Below are positions 10,229 through 18,874 of a stretch of DNA of 64,000 bases, piece after piece. The stretch covers positions 62,001 through 126,000 of the forward strand of contig NZ_AUII01000001.1 in assembly GCF_000423625.1 (NCBI RefSeq), read 5' to 3'. Origin of the DNA: Pseudonocardia asaccharolytica DSM 44247 = NBRC 16224 (lineage in GTDB: Bacteria; Actinomycetota; Actinomycetes; Mycobacteriales; Pseudonocardiaceae). The notes under the pieces were generated by a model. The model did not search any database, had not been told where the DNA came from, and saw only the letters and a list, made by a program, of their open reading frames with translations. Position 1 is the first letter of the stretch, and the number at the start of each line of letters is the position of its first letter. Both the position numbers and the translations under genes were made by a program.

Positions 10229-10693
10229 GTGGCCGTCAAGATCAAGCTTATGAGGCTGGGCAAGATCCGTCAGCCGTACTACCGCGTGGTCGTCGCCGAC
10301 GCCAAGACCCGGCGCAGCGGCCGGGCGATCGAGACGATCGGCAAGTACCACCCGAAGAATGAGCCGAGCCTGATCGACATCGACTCGGACCGGGTCCAGT
10401 ACTGGCTCGGTGTGGGCGCGCAGCCGACCGAGCCGGTGCAGCGCCTGCTCGAGATCACCGGTGACTGGCAGAAGTTCAAGGGCCTGCCCGGCAGCGAGGG
10501 CATCCTCAAGCCGCAGCCGGAGAAGGTCGACAAGCTCGCCCGGTTCCAGGCGGCGCTCGCCGCGGCGAGCGAGGAGCCGACCACCGAGGCGACGACGCCG
10601 AAGAAGAAGGCCGACCGCCGTCCGAAGGCGGACTCGGCGGGCGAGTCCACCGCTGGCGAGTCGAACACGGCCGCGGAGGCCACCGAGTCGTGA
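10229..10693 (+). CDS. rpsP: 30S ribosomal protein S16
   Basis: The S16 core ([59 protein letters not shown]) occupies the first 85 or so residues. The protein is 154 residues because of a charged C-terminal extension rich in Lys, Glu and Thr, common in actinobacterial S16. GTG at 10229 is preceded by GAGGAG 11 nt upstream. A possible promoter lies at CAGAAT (10081-10086). The gene opens the rpsP-KH-rimM cluster, with trmD and rplS about 8 kb further on because an accessory block intervenes. Confidence 0.97.
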   Translation: MAVKIKLMRLGKIRQPYYRVVVADAKTRRSGRAIETIGKYHPKNEPSLIDIDSDRVQYWLGVGAQPTEPVQRLLEITGDWQKFKGLPGSEGILKPQPEKVDKLARFQAALAAASEEPTTEATTPKKKADRRPKADSAGESTAGESNTAAEATES

Positions 10694-10767
10694 GCGAGCT
10701 TGCCGATTTCACCGCCGTCCGCAGCGGTGATGCGAGTACGGCCGCCAGGTATGAGTGAGGAGGACCT

Positions 10768-11007
10768 GTGAGTGTCCTCGCGGACGCGCTCGAGCATCTC
10801 GTGCGGGGCATCGTCGACCATCCGGACGAGGTGCGCGTCGATCTCGTGACGAACCGGCGCGGGCGCACTCTCGAGGTCCGGGTGCACCCCGATGACCTCG
10901 GTAAGGTGATCGGTCGCGGTGGGCGCACCGCGACCGCCTTGCGCACCGTCATCGGCAGCATCGGTGGTCGCGGCGTGCGGGTCGATGTCGTCGACACCGA
11001 CCGGTAG
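10768..11007 (+). CDS. khpA: KH-domain RNA-binding protein (KhpA type)
   Basis: This 79-residue single type-II KH domain has the GxxG loop in KVIGRGGRTATALR, flanked by VRVDLV and GRGVRVDVVD strands. KhpA-like proteins bind RNA and are invariably found between rpsP and rimM in actinobacteria and firmicutes. GTG has a GAGGAG Shine-Dalgarno 5 nt upstream. Its 3' end overlaps the proposed rimM start by 23 nt. Confidence 0.92.
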   Translation: MSVLADALEHLVRGIVDHPDEVRVDLVTNRRGRTLEVRVHPDDLGKVIGRGGRTATALRTVIGSIGGRGVRVDVVDTDR

Positions 11008-11578
11008 GAACCCGGTCTCCGGCAGCACCGCGCTCCTCGTCGGCATCATCGTCCGGGCGCACGGCCTGCGCGGTGAGCTCGTTGTCGAGGTGCGGACCGA
11101 CTCCCCGGAGCAGCGGTTCGCCCCCGGCGCGGCGCTCACCGCGCGGAGCGCAGGCGGAGCGCGCGTCGATACCGCGCGGAGCGCAGGCGCCCCGGATTTC
11201 GGGCTGACCGTGGAGTCCTCCCGGCCGCATTCGGGCCGGCTGCTGGTCCGGTTCGCCGAGGTGCCCGATCGCACCGCGGCCGAGGGGCTGCGCGGCACCC
11301 AGCTGCTGATCGATTCGGCCGAGCTGCCCCCGACCGGCGACCCCGACGAGTTCCACGTGCATCAGCTGGAGGGCCTGCGCGCCGAGCTGGTGGACGGGGC
11401 CGTCGTCGGCATCGTCCGCGAGGTCGTGCACGGCCCTGGTGGCGAGCTGCTGGTGCTGGCCCGCCCGGAGCTGCCGGACGCGCTGGTGCCGTTCGTGCGC
11501 GCGATCGTGCCGACCGTCGACCTCGACGGCGGACGGATCGTGCTCACCCCGCCGGAGGGGCTGCTCGACCCCGGGTGA
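10985..11578 (+). CDS. rimM: 16S rRNA processing protein RimM
   Basis: This 197-residue ribosome maturation factor binds S19 and assists assembly of the 30S head. The N-terminal RimM barrel has VGIIVRAHGLRGELVVEVRTD. The PRC-barrel C-terminal domain has DEFHVHQLEGLRAELVDG and PFVRAIVPTVDLDGGRIVL. ATG at 10985 overlaps the KH gene and is the closest start that keeps the whole barrel. The loop between the two halves contains an in-frame duplication (TARSAG twice). The trmD gene that normally follows is displaced 8 kb downstream. Confidence 0.92.
   Translation: MSSTPTGRNPVSGSTALLVGIIVRAHGLRGELVVEVRTDSPEQRFAPGAALTARSAGGARVDTARSAGAPDFGLTVESSRPHSGRLLVRFAEVPDRTAAEGLRGTQLLIDSAELPPTGDPDEFHVHQLEGLRAELVDGAVVGIVREVVHGPGGELLVLARPELPDALVPFVRAIVPTVDLDGGRIVLTPPEGLLDPG
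11138..11189 (+). repeat. 19-bp direct repeat inside rimM
   Basis: ACCGCGCGGAGCGCAGGCG occurs at 11138-11156 and again, identical, at 11171-11189. The 33-bp offset keeps the frame and encodes TARSAG twice in a loop of RimM. Confidence 0.85.
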
Positions 11579-11596
11579 GCCGGCTTTTCGCGCCCG

Positions 11597-12064
11597 CTAC
11601 CCCTGCGCAGACCGAGGGGATCGGGGTTCCCCTTCGTCCCCCGGCGACAACAGCGTGGCCACCCCGGCCTGGTCCGGGAACACCACGGGAAGGTCGTCGA
11701 CCTGCGTGAAGGCGCGGTCCGCGGTGACAACCGCCCGGCACCCGGCGCGCAGCGCAGCGGCTGCGAGAACCGCGTCGAACGCGCCCAGCGAGGCGTGCTC
11801 GCCCAGCAGGGAGAGTGCGTCGTCGACGGCCGCGTCGGGAACGTCGAGCAGCGGCCTCAGCAGGGTGAGATAGGAGCGCCCCAGGCTTACCGCCTCGGAC
11901 CGTGGTCGACGTCGGCTCCGGACATGGACGAACTCCTGGATCACCCCGGCCGTGGCGGTCAACGCGAGTCGTTTCGGCGCAGCCAGGAGGCGCCGACACG
12001 GCTCGCGCAGCTCGTGCTCGGTGCCGACGGCGTAGAGCAGCACCGTCGTGTCCAGCACGATCAC
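11597..12064 (-). CDS. vapC: PIN-domain ribonuclease toxin, VapC family
   Basis: This 155-residue PIN protein carries the acidic active-site set: D in VLDTTVLL, E in VIQEFVHV, D in GAFDAVLAAAAL and D in VVTADRAF. VapC toxins cleave specific RNAs (often tRNA or 23S rRNA) when free of antitoxin. GTG at 12064 overlaps the vapB stop as GTGA, the usual coupled arrangement. The gene is convergent with rimM, leaving 18 nt. The C-terminal 15 residues (GDEGEPRSPRSAQG) look non-conserved. Confidence 0.88.
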   Translation of the reverse strand: MIVLDTTVLLYAVGTEHELREPCRRLLAAPKRLALTATAGVIQEFVHVRSRRRPRSEAVSLGRSYLTLLRPLLDVPDAAVDDALSLLGEHASLGAFDAVLAAAALRAGCRAVVTADRAFTQVDDLPVVFPDQAGVATLLSPGDEGEPRSPRSAQG

Positions 12065-12309
12065 CGCAGTCTGCTGCGAAGTTCGTGCAACTCGGCGACC
12101 AGCTCGGCCGGGTCGTCAGGGACAGGGGCAGGCTCGGCGGACAGGATGCGCTGCAGGGCGGTCCCGCGCTCGTCGTCGTCAGCGGGTAGTCCGCGGTCGA
12201 TGGCCTCCCGGATCACGGTTGCCACCGAGGTGCGCCGGGCCCGGGCCGCGGCGGCGACCCGCTGGTAGCGATCCTCGTCGAGGAGGATCTGGAGCCGCCG
12301 GGTCATCAT
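12061..12309 (-). CDS. vapB: Ribbon-helix-helix antitoxin, VapB family
   Basis: This 82-residue protein begins MTRRLQILLDEDRYQRVAAAA, with RRTSVATVIREAIDRGL, a CopG/RHH DNA-binding fold. An acidic/proline C-terminal segment would wrap the toxin. ATG at 12309 or 12306 both fit. It overlaps vapC by 3-4 nt. The 59-bp upstream region is unusually A+T-rich and holds the small palindrome CTACAGTAG (12314-12322). Autoregulation by the VapBC complex at that site is inferred. Confidence 0.86.
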   Translation of the reverse strand: MMTRRLQILLDEDRYQRVAAAARARRTSVATVIREAIDRGLPADDDERGTALQRILSAEPAPVPDDPAELVAELHELRSRLR

Positions 12310-12368
12310 CCGCCTACAGTAGCATGTGTAAGTAACAATGATCGACCGTTCCGCTGTCGAGCAGCGAG

Positions 12369-13049
12369 TCAGGGCAGGCGGATGAGGATCGCGGCGAGGC
12401 CCTGGGGGCCGACGAGCATCGGGACGTGCGAGGTCGCCATGCGCTCCACCCGGTCGGCTCGGGTGGCCATCGCCTCCTGCGCCGCCGGCGGGAGGGCGTT
12501 GTCCCGCTCCAGCACCACGTAGGTCGTGGGGTGGGTGCGGGCCGGCGCGGTGCTCGGGGTGCCCATGGCCGAGGTCGACGACCACATCAGGGAGGCGTGC
12601 CACTCCGGTACCCGCGCGGGGTCGAGGTCCGCGCACAGCGCCTGCCGGGCCGCCTCGACGTCGTCGGTGACCTTCATGGCCGCTCCGTCGGGCGCGAGCT
12701 CCAGCCACTTGGACCCGGGCCCGAACAGGTCCGCCAGGGACTGCCCGCGCGCGGGCCAGAACGCCGAGACGTAGACGGTGTGCGCGATCGCGGGGTGGTC
12801 GGAGACCTCCGTCAGCACCATGCCGCCGTAGGAGTGCCCCACCAGCACCACAGGCTCGCCCGCCGTGTCCAGCAGCCGCCGGACCGCGGCCGCGTCGTCG
12901 GCCAGGCCGCCGAGCGCGGCCGGGTCCCTGCCAGTGCTCGGCAGGTCGGCCAGGTGCACCCGGTGTCCCTCCTTCTCCAGCAGCGTCGCGGTCTCGCCCC
13001 AGTACCAGCCGTCGCAGAACCCGCCGTGCACGAGTACGTAGTCGGTCAT
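12369..13049 (-). CDS. Alpha/beta-fold hydrolase (esterase-like)
   Basis: This 226-residue single-domain alpha/beta hydrolase belongs to the plant-esterase-like (salicylate/methyl-ketone esterase) shape. It has VLVHGGFCDGWYWG with the oxyanion HGG, the nucleophile elbow GHSYGG, and a late histidine in TSHVPML. The expected acidic residue lies in the AADRVERM region. ATG has GAGGAGG 5-6 nt upstream. It lies upstream of vapB in the same direction and is divergent from the hydrolase-glycosyltransferase fusion gene, with 118 nt between them. The substrate is unknown. Confidence 0.8.
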   Translation of the reverse strand: MTDYVLVHGGFCDGWYWGETATLLEKEGHRVHLADLPSTGRDPAALGGLADDAAAVRRLLDTAGEPVVLVGHSYGGMVLTEVSDHPAIAHTVYVSAFWPARGQSLADLFGPGSKWLELAPDGAAMKVTDDVEAARQALCADLDPARVPEWHASLMWSSTSAMGTPSTAPARTHPTTYVVLERDNALPPAAQEAMATRADRVERMATSHVPMLVGPQGLAAILIRLP

Positions 13050-13167
13050 GACGTCCTCCTCGTATGGATCCGGTCGCCGGGAGCATGCGCCGCCGCGTTG
13101 CGACCGCGTTGCAGCGCGGCTGCAATGGCCGGGGACACGATGGCGACCTCACCGGCGGGAGGTCGCG

Positions 13168-15282
13168 ATGCGTGCGAGGTACCCGGACGCCGAGGACTGG
13201 GTGGAGCGCGACGGCGTGCGGATCGGCTACGAGGTCTACCGGGCCGAGGACCCGGGACCGGGCAGCGGCACCGCGGAGCCGACGATCCTGCTGCCGACCT
13301 CGATGCCGCTGGTGCACGCCCGGCAGTGGAAGGCCCAGGTGCCGTTCCTGGCCCGGCACTTCCGGGTGGTCGTGGTGGACATGCGGGGCAACGGGCGCAG
13401 CGACCGGCCGGTCGGCCCGGCGGCCTACACGATGGAACAGGACGTGGCCGACCTGGTCGCCGTGCTCGACGCCACCGGCACCGACCGGGTGGTGGCCGTC
13501 GGGCTCTCCGGTGGCGGGCGGCGGGCGCTGGAGCTGGCCGCCGCACATCCCGATCGGGTCGCGGGTGTGGTCGCGATCGCGCCGACTCTGATCCTGGACC
13601 ATTTCACCGGCTTCGAGGAGATCCGGGACAGCTACCAGGGCCCCGAGAAGGTCAATCGGCACTACATCGCCAAGGACGTCGACGGCTTCGCCGCGTTCTT
13701 CCTCGCGGCCTGCCACTCCGACCCGCACTCGACCAAGCAGTACGAGGATGCCATCGGCTGGTCCGCGGGCATCACCGCCGAGGTCATGCTCGACTCCCTC
13801 GACGGCTACGGGTGGCCGACCCGCGAGCAGGCCCGCGACCTGTGCGCCGCGGTGCGCTGCCCGGTGCTGGTCGTGCACGGCAGCGACGATCTGCTGATCC
13901 CGCACGCGGATGGGGCGGCCGTGGCGGAGTGGACCGGCGGCACCCTGGTCTCGCTGCCCGGCGCCGGACATGTCCCGAACGCCCGCGACCCGGTGCGGGT
14001 CAACCTGCTGATCCGCGACTTCGTCGACGGCCTGGCCGGCCGGTCGCGGCCACCGAGCACGTGGGCGCCGGCCTGGTCGCGGCCGCGCCGGGCGCTGTTC
14101 CTGTCCTCGCCGATCGGGCTCGGGCATGCCCGCCGCGACCTGGCGATCGCCGACGAGCTGCGCGCGCTGTGTCCGGACGTCGAGGTCGAGTGGCTGGCCC
14201 AGCACCCCGTCACGGAGTTGTTGCACACCCGCGGCGAGTGCGTGCACCCGGCGTCGCGGTGGCTGGCCAGCGAGGCGGGGCACGTCGAGGGGGAGTCCGG
14301 CGAGCACGACCTGCACGCGTTCCAGGCGCTGCGCACGATGGACGAGATCCTGGTCGCGAACTTCCACGTGCTCGCCGAGCTGGCCGAGGCCGAGCACCAC
14401 GACCTGTGGGTCGGCGACGAGGCCTGGGAGCTCGACCACTTCCTGCACGAGAACCCCGAGCTCAAGGGCGCGGCGTACGCCTGGCTCACCGACTTCGTCG
14501 GGTACCTGCCGATGCCCGGCGGGGGCGATCGCGAGGTGGAGCTGACCGCCGACCACAACGCGCAGATGATCGAGCAGGTGCAGCGCTACCCGCGGCTGCG
14601 CGACCGCGCCCTGTTCGTCGGTGACCCCGAGGACGTCGTGCCGGACACGTTCGGCCCCGGGCTGCCGTCGATCCGGGACTGGACCCGCGACCACTACGCC
14701 TTCCCCGGGTACGTCACCGGCTTCGACCCGATCGACCCGTGTGACCGCGCGGGCATCCGGGAGGAGCTGGGCTGGCGGCCGGGGGAGCCGGTCTGCCTGG
14801 TGACGGCCGGGGGCACCGGCATCGGGCTGCCGCTGCTGCGCCGGGTGGCCGCGGCGTTCCCGGCGGCCGCGCGGCTGGTGCCCGGGCTGCGGATGGTGGT
14901 GGTCGCCGGCCCGCGGATCGACCCGGAGACGGTGCCGCCGGCACCCGGGTTGGAGGTGCACGGCTGGGTGCCCGACCTCTACCGGCACCTCGCCGCCTGC
15001 GACGTCGCGATCACCCACGGCGGGCTGACCACGACCATGGAGCTGACGGCCAACCGGCGCCCCTTCCTGTACGTGCCGCTGCGCCGGCACTTCGAGCAGA
15101 ACCTGCACGTGCCGCACCGGCTGGCCCGGTACCGGGCCGGGCGGCGGATGGACTGGGCCGACCTCGCCCCGGACGCGCTGGCGTCGACGATCGCCGAGGA
15201 GATCGGCCGGGTGGTGGACTACCGGCCGGTGGATCCGGGTGGGGCCGCGCGAGCCGCGGCCCGGCTGGCCGAGCTGCTGTAG
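13168..15282 (+). CDS. Alpha/beta hydrolase fused to a UGT/MurG-like glycosyltransferase
   Basis: This 704-residue protein has two complete domains. Residues 1-290 form an alpha/beta hydrolase with nucleophile S114 in VGLSGGG, acid in VVHGSDD (about 239) and histidine in GAGHVPN (about 268). From about residue 305 a GT-B glycosyltransferase begins (ALFLSSPIGLGHARRDLAIADEL) and ends with the nucleotide-sugar-binding segment ITHGGLTTTMELTANRRPFLYVPL. ATG at 13168 has GGGAGG upstream. Such fusions occur in actinobacteria, but the substrate is unknown to me. The 3' end overlaps the convergent BTAD regulator by 64 nt. Confidence 0.8.
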   Translation: MRARYPDAEDWVERDGVRIGYEVYRAEDPGPGSGTAEPTILLPTSMPLVHARQWKAQVPFLARHFRVVVVDMRGNGRSDRPVGPAAYTMEQDVADLVAVLDATGTDRVVAVGLSGGGRRALELAAAHPDRVAGVVAIAPTLILDHFTGFEEIRDSYQGPEKVNRHYIAKDVDGFAAFFLAACHSDPHSTKQYEDAIGWSAGITAEVMLDSLDGYGWPTREQARDLCAAVRCPVLVVHGSDDLLIPHADGAAVAEWTGGTLVSLPGAGHVPNARDPVRVNLLIRDFVDGLAGRSRPPSTWAPAWSRPRRALFLSSPIGLGHARRDLAIADELRALCPDVEVEWLAQHPVTELLHTRGECVHPASRWLASEAGHVEGESGEHDLHAFQALRTMDEILVANFHVLAELAEAEHHDLWVGDEAWELDHFLHENPELKGAAYAWLTDFVGYLPMPGGGDREVELTADHNAQMIEQVQRYPRLRDRALFVGDPEDVVPDTFGPGLPSIRDWTRDHYAFPGYVTGFDPIDPCDRAGIREELGWRPGEPVCLVTAGGTGIGLPLLRRVAAAFPAAARLVPGLRMVVVAGPRIDPETVPPAPGLEVHGWVPDLYRHLAACDVAITHGGLTTTMELTANRRPFLYVPLRRHFEQNLHVPHRLARYRAGRRMDWADLAPDALASTIAEEIGRVVDYRPVDPGGAARAAARLAELL

Positions 15283-18200
15283 CCGCCGCGCAGCCGGTCG
15301 CGGGCGCGGGCCGCAACAGTCGGCATGCCGTGCCGCTCGGCGAGCGCGAGCGCCCGCCGGACCTGCCGCGCCGCGCCGTCCGGGTCGCCCAGCCCGGCCA
15401 GCGCGGCGGCGTCCTCCACCGCGCCCGCCGCCTGCCACGGCAGCCAGCCGTGCCGGTCCGCCGCGTCCAGCAGCGGCGCGAGGGCGGCGCGTGCCCGGAC
15501 GGGCTCGTCGCGGGCCAGCCAGGCGCGGGCCACGGAGAGATAGGCGTCGCCCCCGGCGAGCCAGGCACACTCGTGCGGGGCGCGGACCCCGCCCAGCAGG
15601 ACCTCGGCCTCGGCGAGGACCGCCGGGTCGCCGGTGGCCTCGGCCAGCGGGGCCAGGCAGCGCAGCAGGTAGCCCTCGGCGCCGCCGCGCTCCGCGGCCG
15701 ATCTGGCCTCGGTGAGCAGCGCCACGGCGTCCGCCACCTCACCACGCTCCAGCAGGGTGGTGGCGAGCAGGGCGTTCGCCGTCGAGCGCCACCAGTCGTG
15801 CCCGGCCGCCGCCGCGAGCCCGACCGCGTCGTGACCGAGCGCGACCGCCTCGTCGAGGCGACCGCGCAGCCGCGCGATCCAGCCCTGGTGGGCGACCAGC
15901 CAGGCCCGGTGCACCCGGAACCCGCTCCGCTCGTTGATCTCCATCGCCTCGGCGACCCGAGCGGTCGCGGTGTCCCAGTCGGCGGCGGCGACGGCGGGCA
16001 GGGCCGACTCGAAGACCGCCCAGGAGAGCAGCCGCAGGTCACCCCGCCGCCGCAGCAGCGGTTCGAGCCGGCCGAGCACCGGGGTGAGCCGCGCGGTGTC
16101 CCCGAGGTAGGCGTAGGCGGTCTTCAGCCCGTCCAGGCCGGCGCCGAGCGCCTCCTCGGTGCCCGCCGCCCGGCCGGCGGTGACCGCGCGCCGCCCGAGC
16201 TCGATGGCGTCGGTGAAGCGCAGCTGGTTCGCGGCGACGACGGCCTGCCAGCCGTAGAGGTCGGCCTGCGCTCCCCGGTCGCCGAGCTGCATGGCGATCC
16301 GCAGCCCGGCGTCGAGCCGGCGGGCCCGCTCCGGCAACCCGAGCGCGGAGGTCAGGTCCCCGGCGTAGTGGCGCAACGCGGCCATCTCCAGCCCGCGGTC
16401 CCCGGCGGCGCGGGCCGCCGCGAGGGCGGCCTCGAGATCCGCGACGGCGGGCCCGAACGCTCCGAGCGCCTCCCGGGCCCGGGCCCTGGCCAGGTGGACG
16501 CGCCCGGTCAGGGCCGCCGCGTCGACCCGCCCGGCCGCGTCGAGCGCCTGGGCGAGCAGGGCCTGCGCGTCGGCGGCGGCGAACCGGCCGAGCGCGGCCT
16601 CGCCTGCCCGCAGCCAGGCCCGCGCCGCGCGCGGCCAGTCGGCGACCGCCGCCGCGTGCGCCGCTTCCGCCTCCGGATGGTCGGCGAGCAGGTCGGCGGC
16701 CCGGCGGTGGTGCGCGGCCCGGGTGGGCGCGGGCGTGGTCGCGAGCAGGCTCTCCTGGACCAGGTCGTTGGCGAACTCGTAGGCCTCCCCGGCCGGCACC
16801 AGCAACCGGGCCGCGGCGGCCTGCTCGCAGCGCTGCACGACCTCCGGCAGCGGCAGGTCGAGCAGCGCGGACACGATCTGCGGTGGCACGGCCGCGCCGA
16901 GGACGGCCCCGGCGCGCAGCACCCGTTCCACCTCCGGGTCGGCCCGGCGCAGCCGGGCGAGCACCGCCGCCTGCAGCGACTCGGGCACGCCGGCCTCCCC
17001 CGCGGCCAGCCCGCGCAGCGTCTCGACCACGAAGAGGGTGTGCCCGCGGGTGCGCCGGAGGATGTCCTCGGCCAGCCGGGGGGCGCCGGCCCGGCTGGCC
17101 AGCAGCGCGACCGCCGCGGCGGAGAGCGGCCCGACGTCGAGCCGCCCGCACACCTCGCCGAGCGTGTCCAGGACCGGCGCGCCCTCCTCGGTGCGCACCG
17201 TGGCCAGCACCAGCAGCCGGGCGGTCGCCGGGCGGCGCACCAGGTAGTGCAGCAGTTCGAGGGTGGACACGCCCGCGTTGTGCAGGTCGTCGAGGACCAG
17301 CAGGACGGGCCGTTCGGCCGCGAGCGCCCGCAGCAGCCCGATGATCGCGTCGCAGGTCCGGCGGTGCACCAGCTCGGCGCTGCCCCGGTCGAGGGCGGGC
17401 TCGCCGGGTGCCGTCACGGCCTCCGGCAGCAGCGCCGCGAGGACGCCGGCGCCCGCCCCGGCCAGCTGCCGCACCGCGCCGGGTGGTCGGGTCCGCAGCG
17501 CCGGGCCGAGCGCGTCGAGGACGGGCTGGAGGAGCAGCGACCGCTCGGCGGCGTAGCAGCGGGCCTCGAGGACCTGCCCGCCGGTGGTGCGGGCGAGGCC
17601 CGCGGCCGCGGCGGCCAGCGTGGTCTTGCCGATCCCGGCCTCGCCGGTGAGCAGCAGTGCGGCGGTGCGGCCGGCCGCGGCCGCCGACCAGGCCGCGCGC
17701 AGCGTTTCCAGCTCGGCCTCGCGCCCGGCCGGGGTGGGCGGCGCCGCAGGCACCGCGATCGGGGGGCGACGGGGTGGGTCCACCCGGGTCCCGCGGAGGA
17801 TCTCCAGGTGCAACGCGCGGGTGTCGGGGGCCGGATCGACGCCGAGCTCGTCGGCCAGTGCGCCCCGCAGCTCGGCGTAGGCGGCCAGCGCGCGGGCCGG
17901 CTCGCCGGCGGCCTGATGGGCCGTCATCAGCAGCCGGTGGGCGCGCTCGTCGAGCGGGTCCGTCCTGGTCGCGGCGCGGGCGGCGGCCGCGGCGACGCCC
18001 GGGTCGCCGGCCGCCAGCGCCGCCTCGGCGAGGGTGAGCCGCAGCGAGCGCAGCAGCGCGGCCGTCGCGTCGCGCACCGCGTCGATCCAGGCGGCGCCGG
18101 GCTCGCCGACGAGGACCTCCCCGTCGCCGAGCAGGTCGAGCCCGCGCCGGGCTGCCGCGGCCGCGGGTGCGACGTCGCCCGCGGCGGTCCGGCGGCGCGC

Positions 18201-18536
18201 CTCGGCGTCGAGGGCGGTCGCCTCGTCGACGTCGACCCGGACCGCGGGCGGGCGCCCCAGGTGGTAGCCGGCCCGGCCGCCCAGCACGACCCCGTCGCCG
18301 AGGGCGGCGCGCAGCCGGGAGACCAGGGTGGCGACGTTGTCCTCCGGCCGGCGCGGGCGTTCCCCCGCCCAGAGCGCATCGACGATCTCCCGGACGTCGA
18401 CGACGCGGCCCCGGTGGGCGGCGAGCAGGGCGAGCAACCGGCGGGCCTTCCGGCTGCCGATCGGCACGGCGGAGCCCGGCGCGGCGCCGCGGGTGACCGC
18501 GAACGACCCGCACAACCGGAGGGTGACCTCGTCCAC
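15219..18536 (-). CDS. AfsR/SARP-type transcriptional regulator with BTAD, ATPase and TPR domains
   Basis: This protein is about 1105 residues from GTG 18536, which has GGGAG 5 nt upstream. Longer in-frame starts at 18590 and 18608 would run into the palindromic operator. An OmpR-like winged helix (LRLCGSFAV, SRKARRLLALLA) is followed by the BTAD domain (to about residue 250). A STAND ATPase comes next with Walker A TGEAGIGKTT at 297-306 and Walker B LLVLDDLHN, then a long alanine-rich TPR-like array. Such proteins activate secondary-metabolite or surface-polymer genes. The convergent hydrolase-glycosyltransferase and divergent HTH gene are candidate targets. Confidence 0.87.
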   Translation of the reverse strand: MDEVTLRLCGSFAVTRGAAPGSAVPIGSRKARRLLALLAAHRGRVVDVREIVDALWAGERPRRPEDNVATLVSRLRAALGDGVVLGGRAGYHLGRPPAVRVDVDEATALDAEARRRTAAGDVAPAAAAARRGLDLLGDGEVLVGEPGAAWIDAVRDATAALLRSLRLTLAEAALAAGDPGVAAAAARAATRTDPLDERAHRLLMTAHQAAGEPARALAAYAELRGALADELGVDPAPDTRALHLEILRGTRVDPPRRPPIAVPAAPPTPAGREAELETLRAAWSAAAAGRTAALLLTGEAGIGKTTLAAAAAGLARTTGGQVLEARCYAAERSLLLQPVLDALGPALRTRPPGAVRQLAGAGAGVLAALLPEAVTAPGEPALDRGSAELVHRRTCDAIIGLLRALAAERPVLLVLDDLHNAGVSTLELLHYLVRRPATARLLVLATVRTEEGAPVLDTLGEVCGRLDVGPLSAAAVALLASRAGAPRLAEDILRRTRGHTLFVVETLRGLAAGEAGVPESLQAAVLARLRRADPEVERVLRAGAVLGAAVPPQIVSALLDLPLPEVVQRCEQAAAARLLVPAGEAYEFANDLVQESLLATTPAPTRAAHHRRAADLLADHPEAEAAHAAAVADWPRAARAWLRAGEAALGRFAAADAQALLAQALDAAGRVDAAALTGRVHLARARAREALGAFGPAVADLEAALAAARAAGDRGLEMAALRHYAGDLTSALGLPERARRLDAGLRIAMQLGDRGAQADLYGWQAVVAANQLRFTDAIELGRRAVTAGRAAGTEEALGAGLDGLKTAYAYLGDTARLTPVLGRLEPLLRRRGDLRLLSWAVFESALPAVAAADWDTATARVAEAMEINERSGFRVHRAWLVAHQGWIARLRGRLDEAVALGHDAVGLAAAAGHDWWRSTANALLATTLLERGEVADAVALLTEARSAAERGGAEGYLLRCLAPLAEATGDPAVLAEAEVLLGGVRAPHECAWLAGGDAYLSVARAWLARDEPVRARAALAPLLDAADRHGWLPWQAAGAVEDAAALAGLGDPDGAARQVRRALALAERHGMPTVAARARDRLRGGYSSSASRAAARAAPPGSTGR

Positions 18537-18599
18537 GCCTGCTCCCGAGGCTGGTGCGGTGCCGGTTGTCCCATGCACCCGGGGTGCCATGCAACCTGC

Positions 18600-18645
18600 T
18601 GTCAACACACGTTGACAGATGTGGGGTTGTCAACGTAGGTTGACG
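18600..18645. promoter_or_regulatory. Two identical palindromic operators between the BTAD regulator and the HTH/Clp-N genes
   Basis: GTCAAC-ACAC-GTTGAC at 18601-18616 and GTCAAC-GTAG-GTTGAC at 18629-18644 have the same 6-bp arms and 4-bp spacer, centre-to-centre 28 bp. The first extends to TGTCAAC/GTTGACA. The second ends 4 nt before the HTH-gene ATG at 18649, so an occupant could block that gene's expression and also face the BTAD promoter. The arms are exact; function is inferred. The adjacent 71-residue HTH protein is the obvious candidate ligand. Confidence 0.75.
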
Positions 18646-18648
18646 GAC

Positions 18649-18864
18649 ATGGCGGATGCGACGAGGGTCGCGGCGGCGGCGTCCAGCAGGGATCCGGCCG
18701 TCGGATTGGCGGCGGTGGCGTCTCTGCGGGGACTGCTGGAGTCGTTGGAGGAGCTGCAGGTTCGCAATGCGCGCGGGCAGGGCTGGTCCTGGCAGCAGAT
18801 CGCCGAGGTCTTGCAGGTCAGCAGGCAGGCGGTGCACAAGAAGTACCGGCGGTTCGGGTTCTGA
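18649..18864 (+). CDS. Small helix-turn-helix protein
   Basis: This 71-residue protein has an N-terminal helical part (AVASLRGLLESLEELQVRNA) and a C-terminal HTH, GWSWQQIAEVLQVSRQAVHKKYRRFGF, that ends exactly at the recognition helix. It resembles the small HTH partners found next to isolated Clp N-domain genes in actinobacteria. ATG follows the second GTCAAC palindrome by 4 nt, so the transcript is either leaderless or translation lacks a usual ribosome-binding site. The Clp-N gene follows after 10 nt. Confidence 0.8.
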   Translation: MADATRVAAAASSRDPAVGLAAVASLRGLLESLEELQVRNARGQGWSWQQIAEVLQVSRQAVHKKYRRFGF

Positions 18865-18874
18865 GGGGGCGGAG

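Noticed and set aside
12310..15570. A 1169-codon minus-strand frame ending with vapB
   Set aside because: Only its last 82 residues are VapB. The rest is antisense to the hydrolase-glycosyltransferase gene and the region upstream, with no domain.
15330..18638. A 1102-codon open frame on the plus strand
   Set aside because: It is antisense to the BTAD regulator, whose domains are unmistakable on the other strand. The plus-strand translation is low-complexity Arg/Gly/Pro/Ala sequence typical of high-G+C shadow frames.
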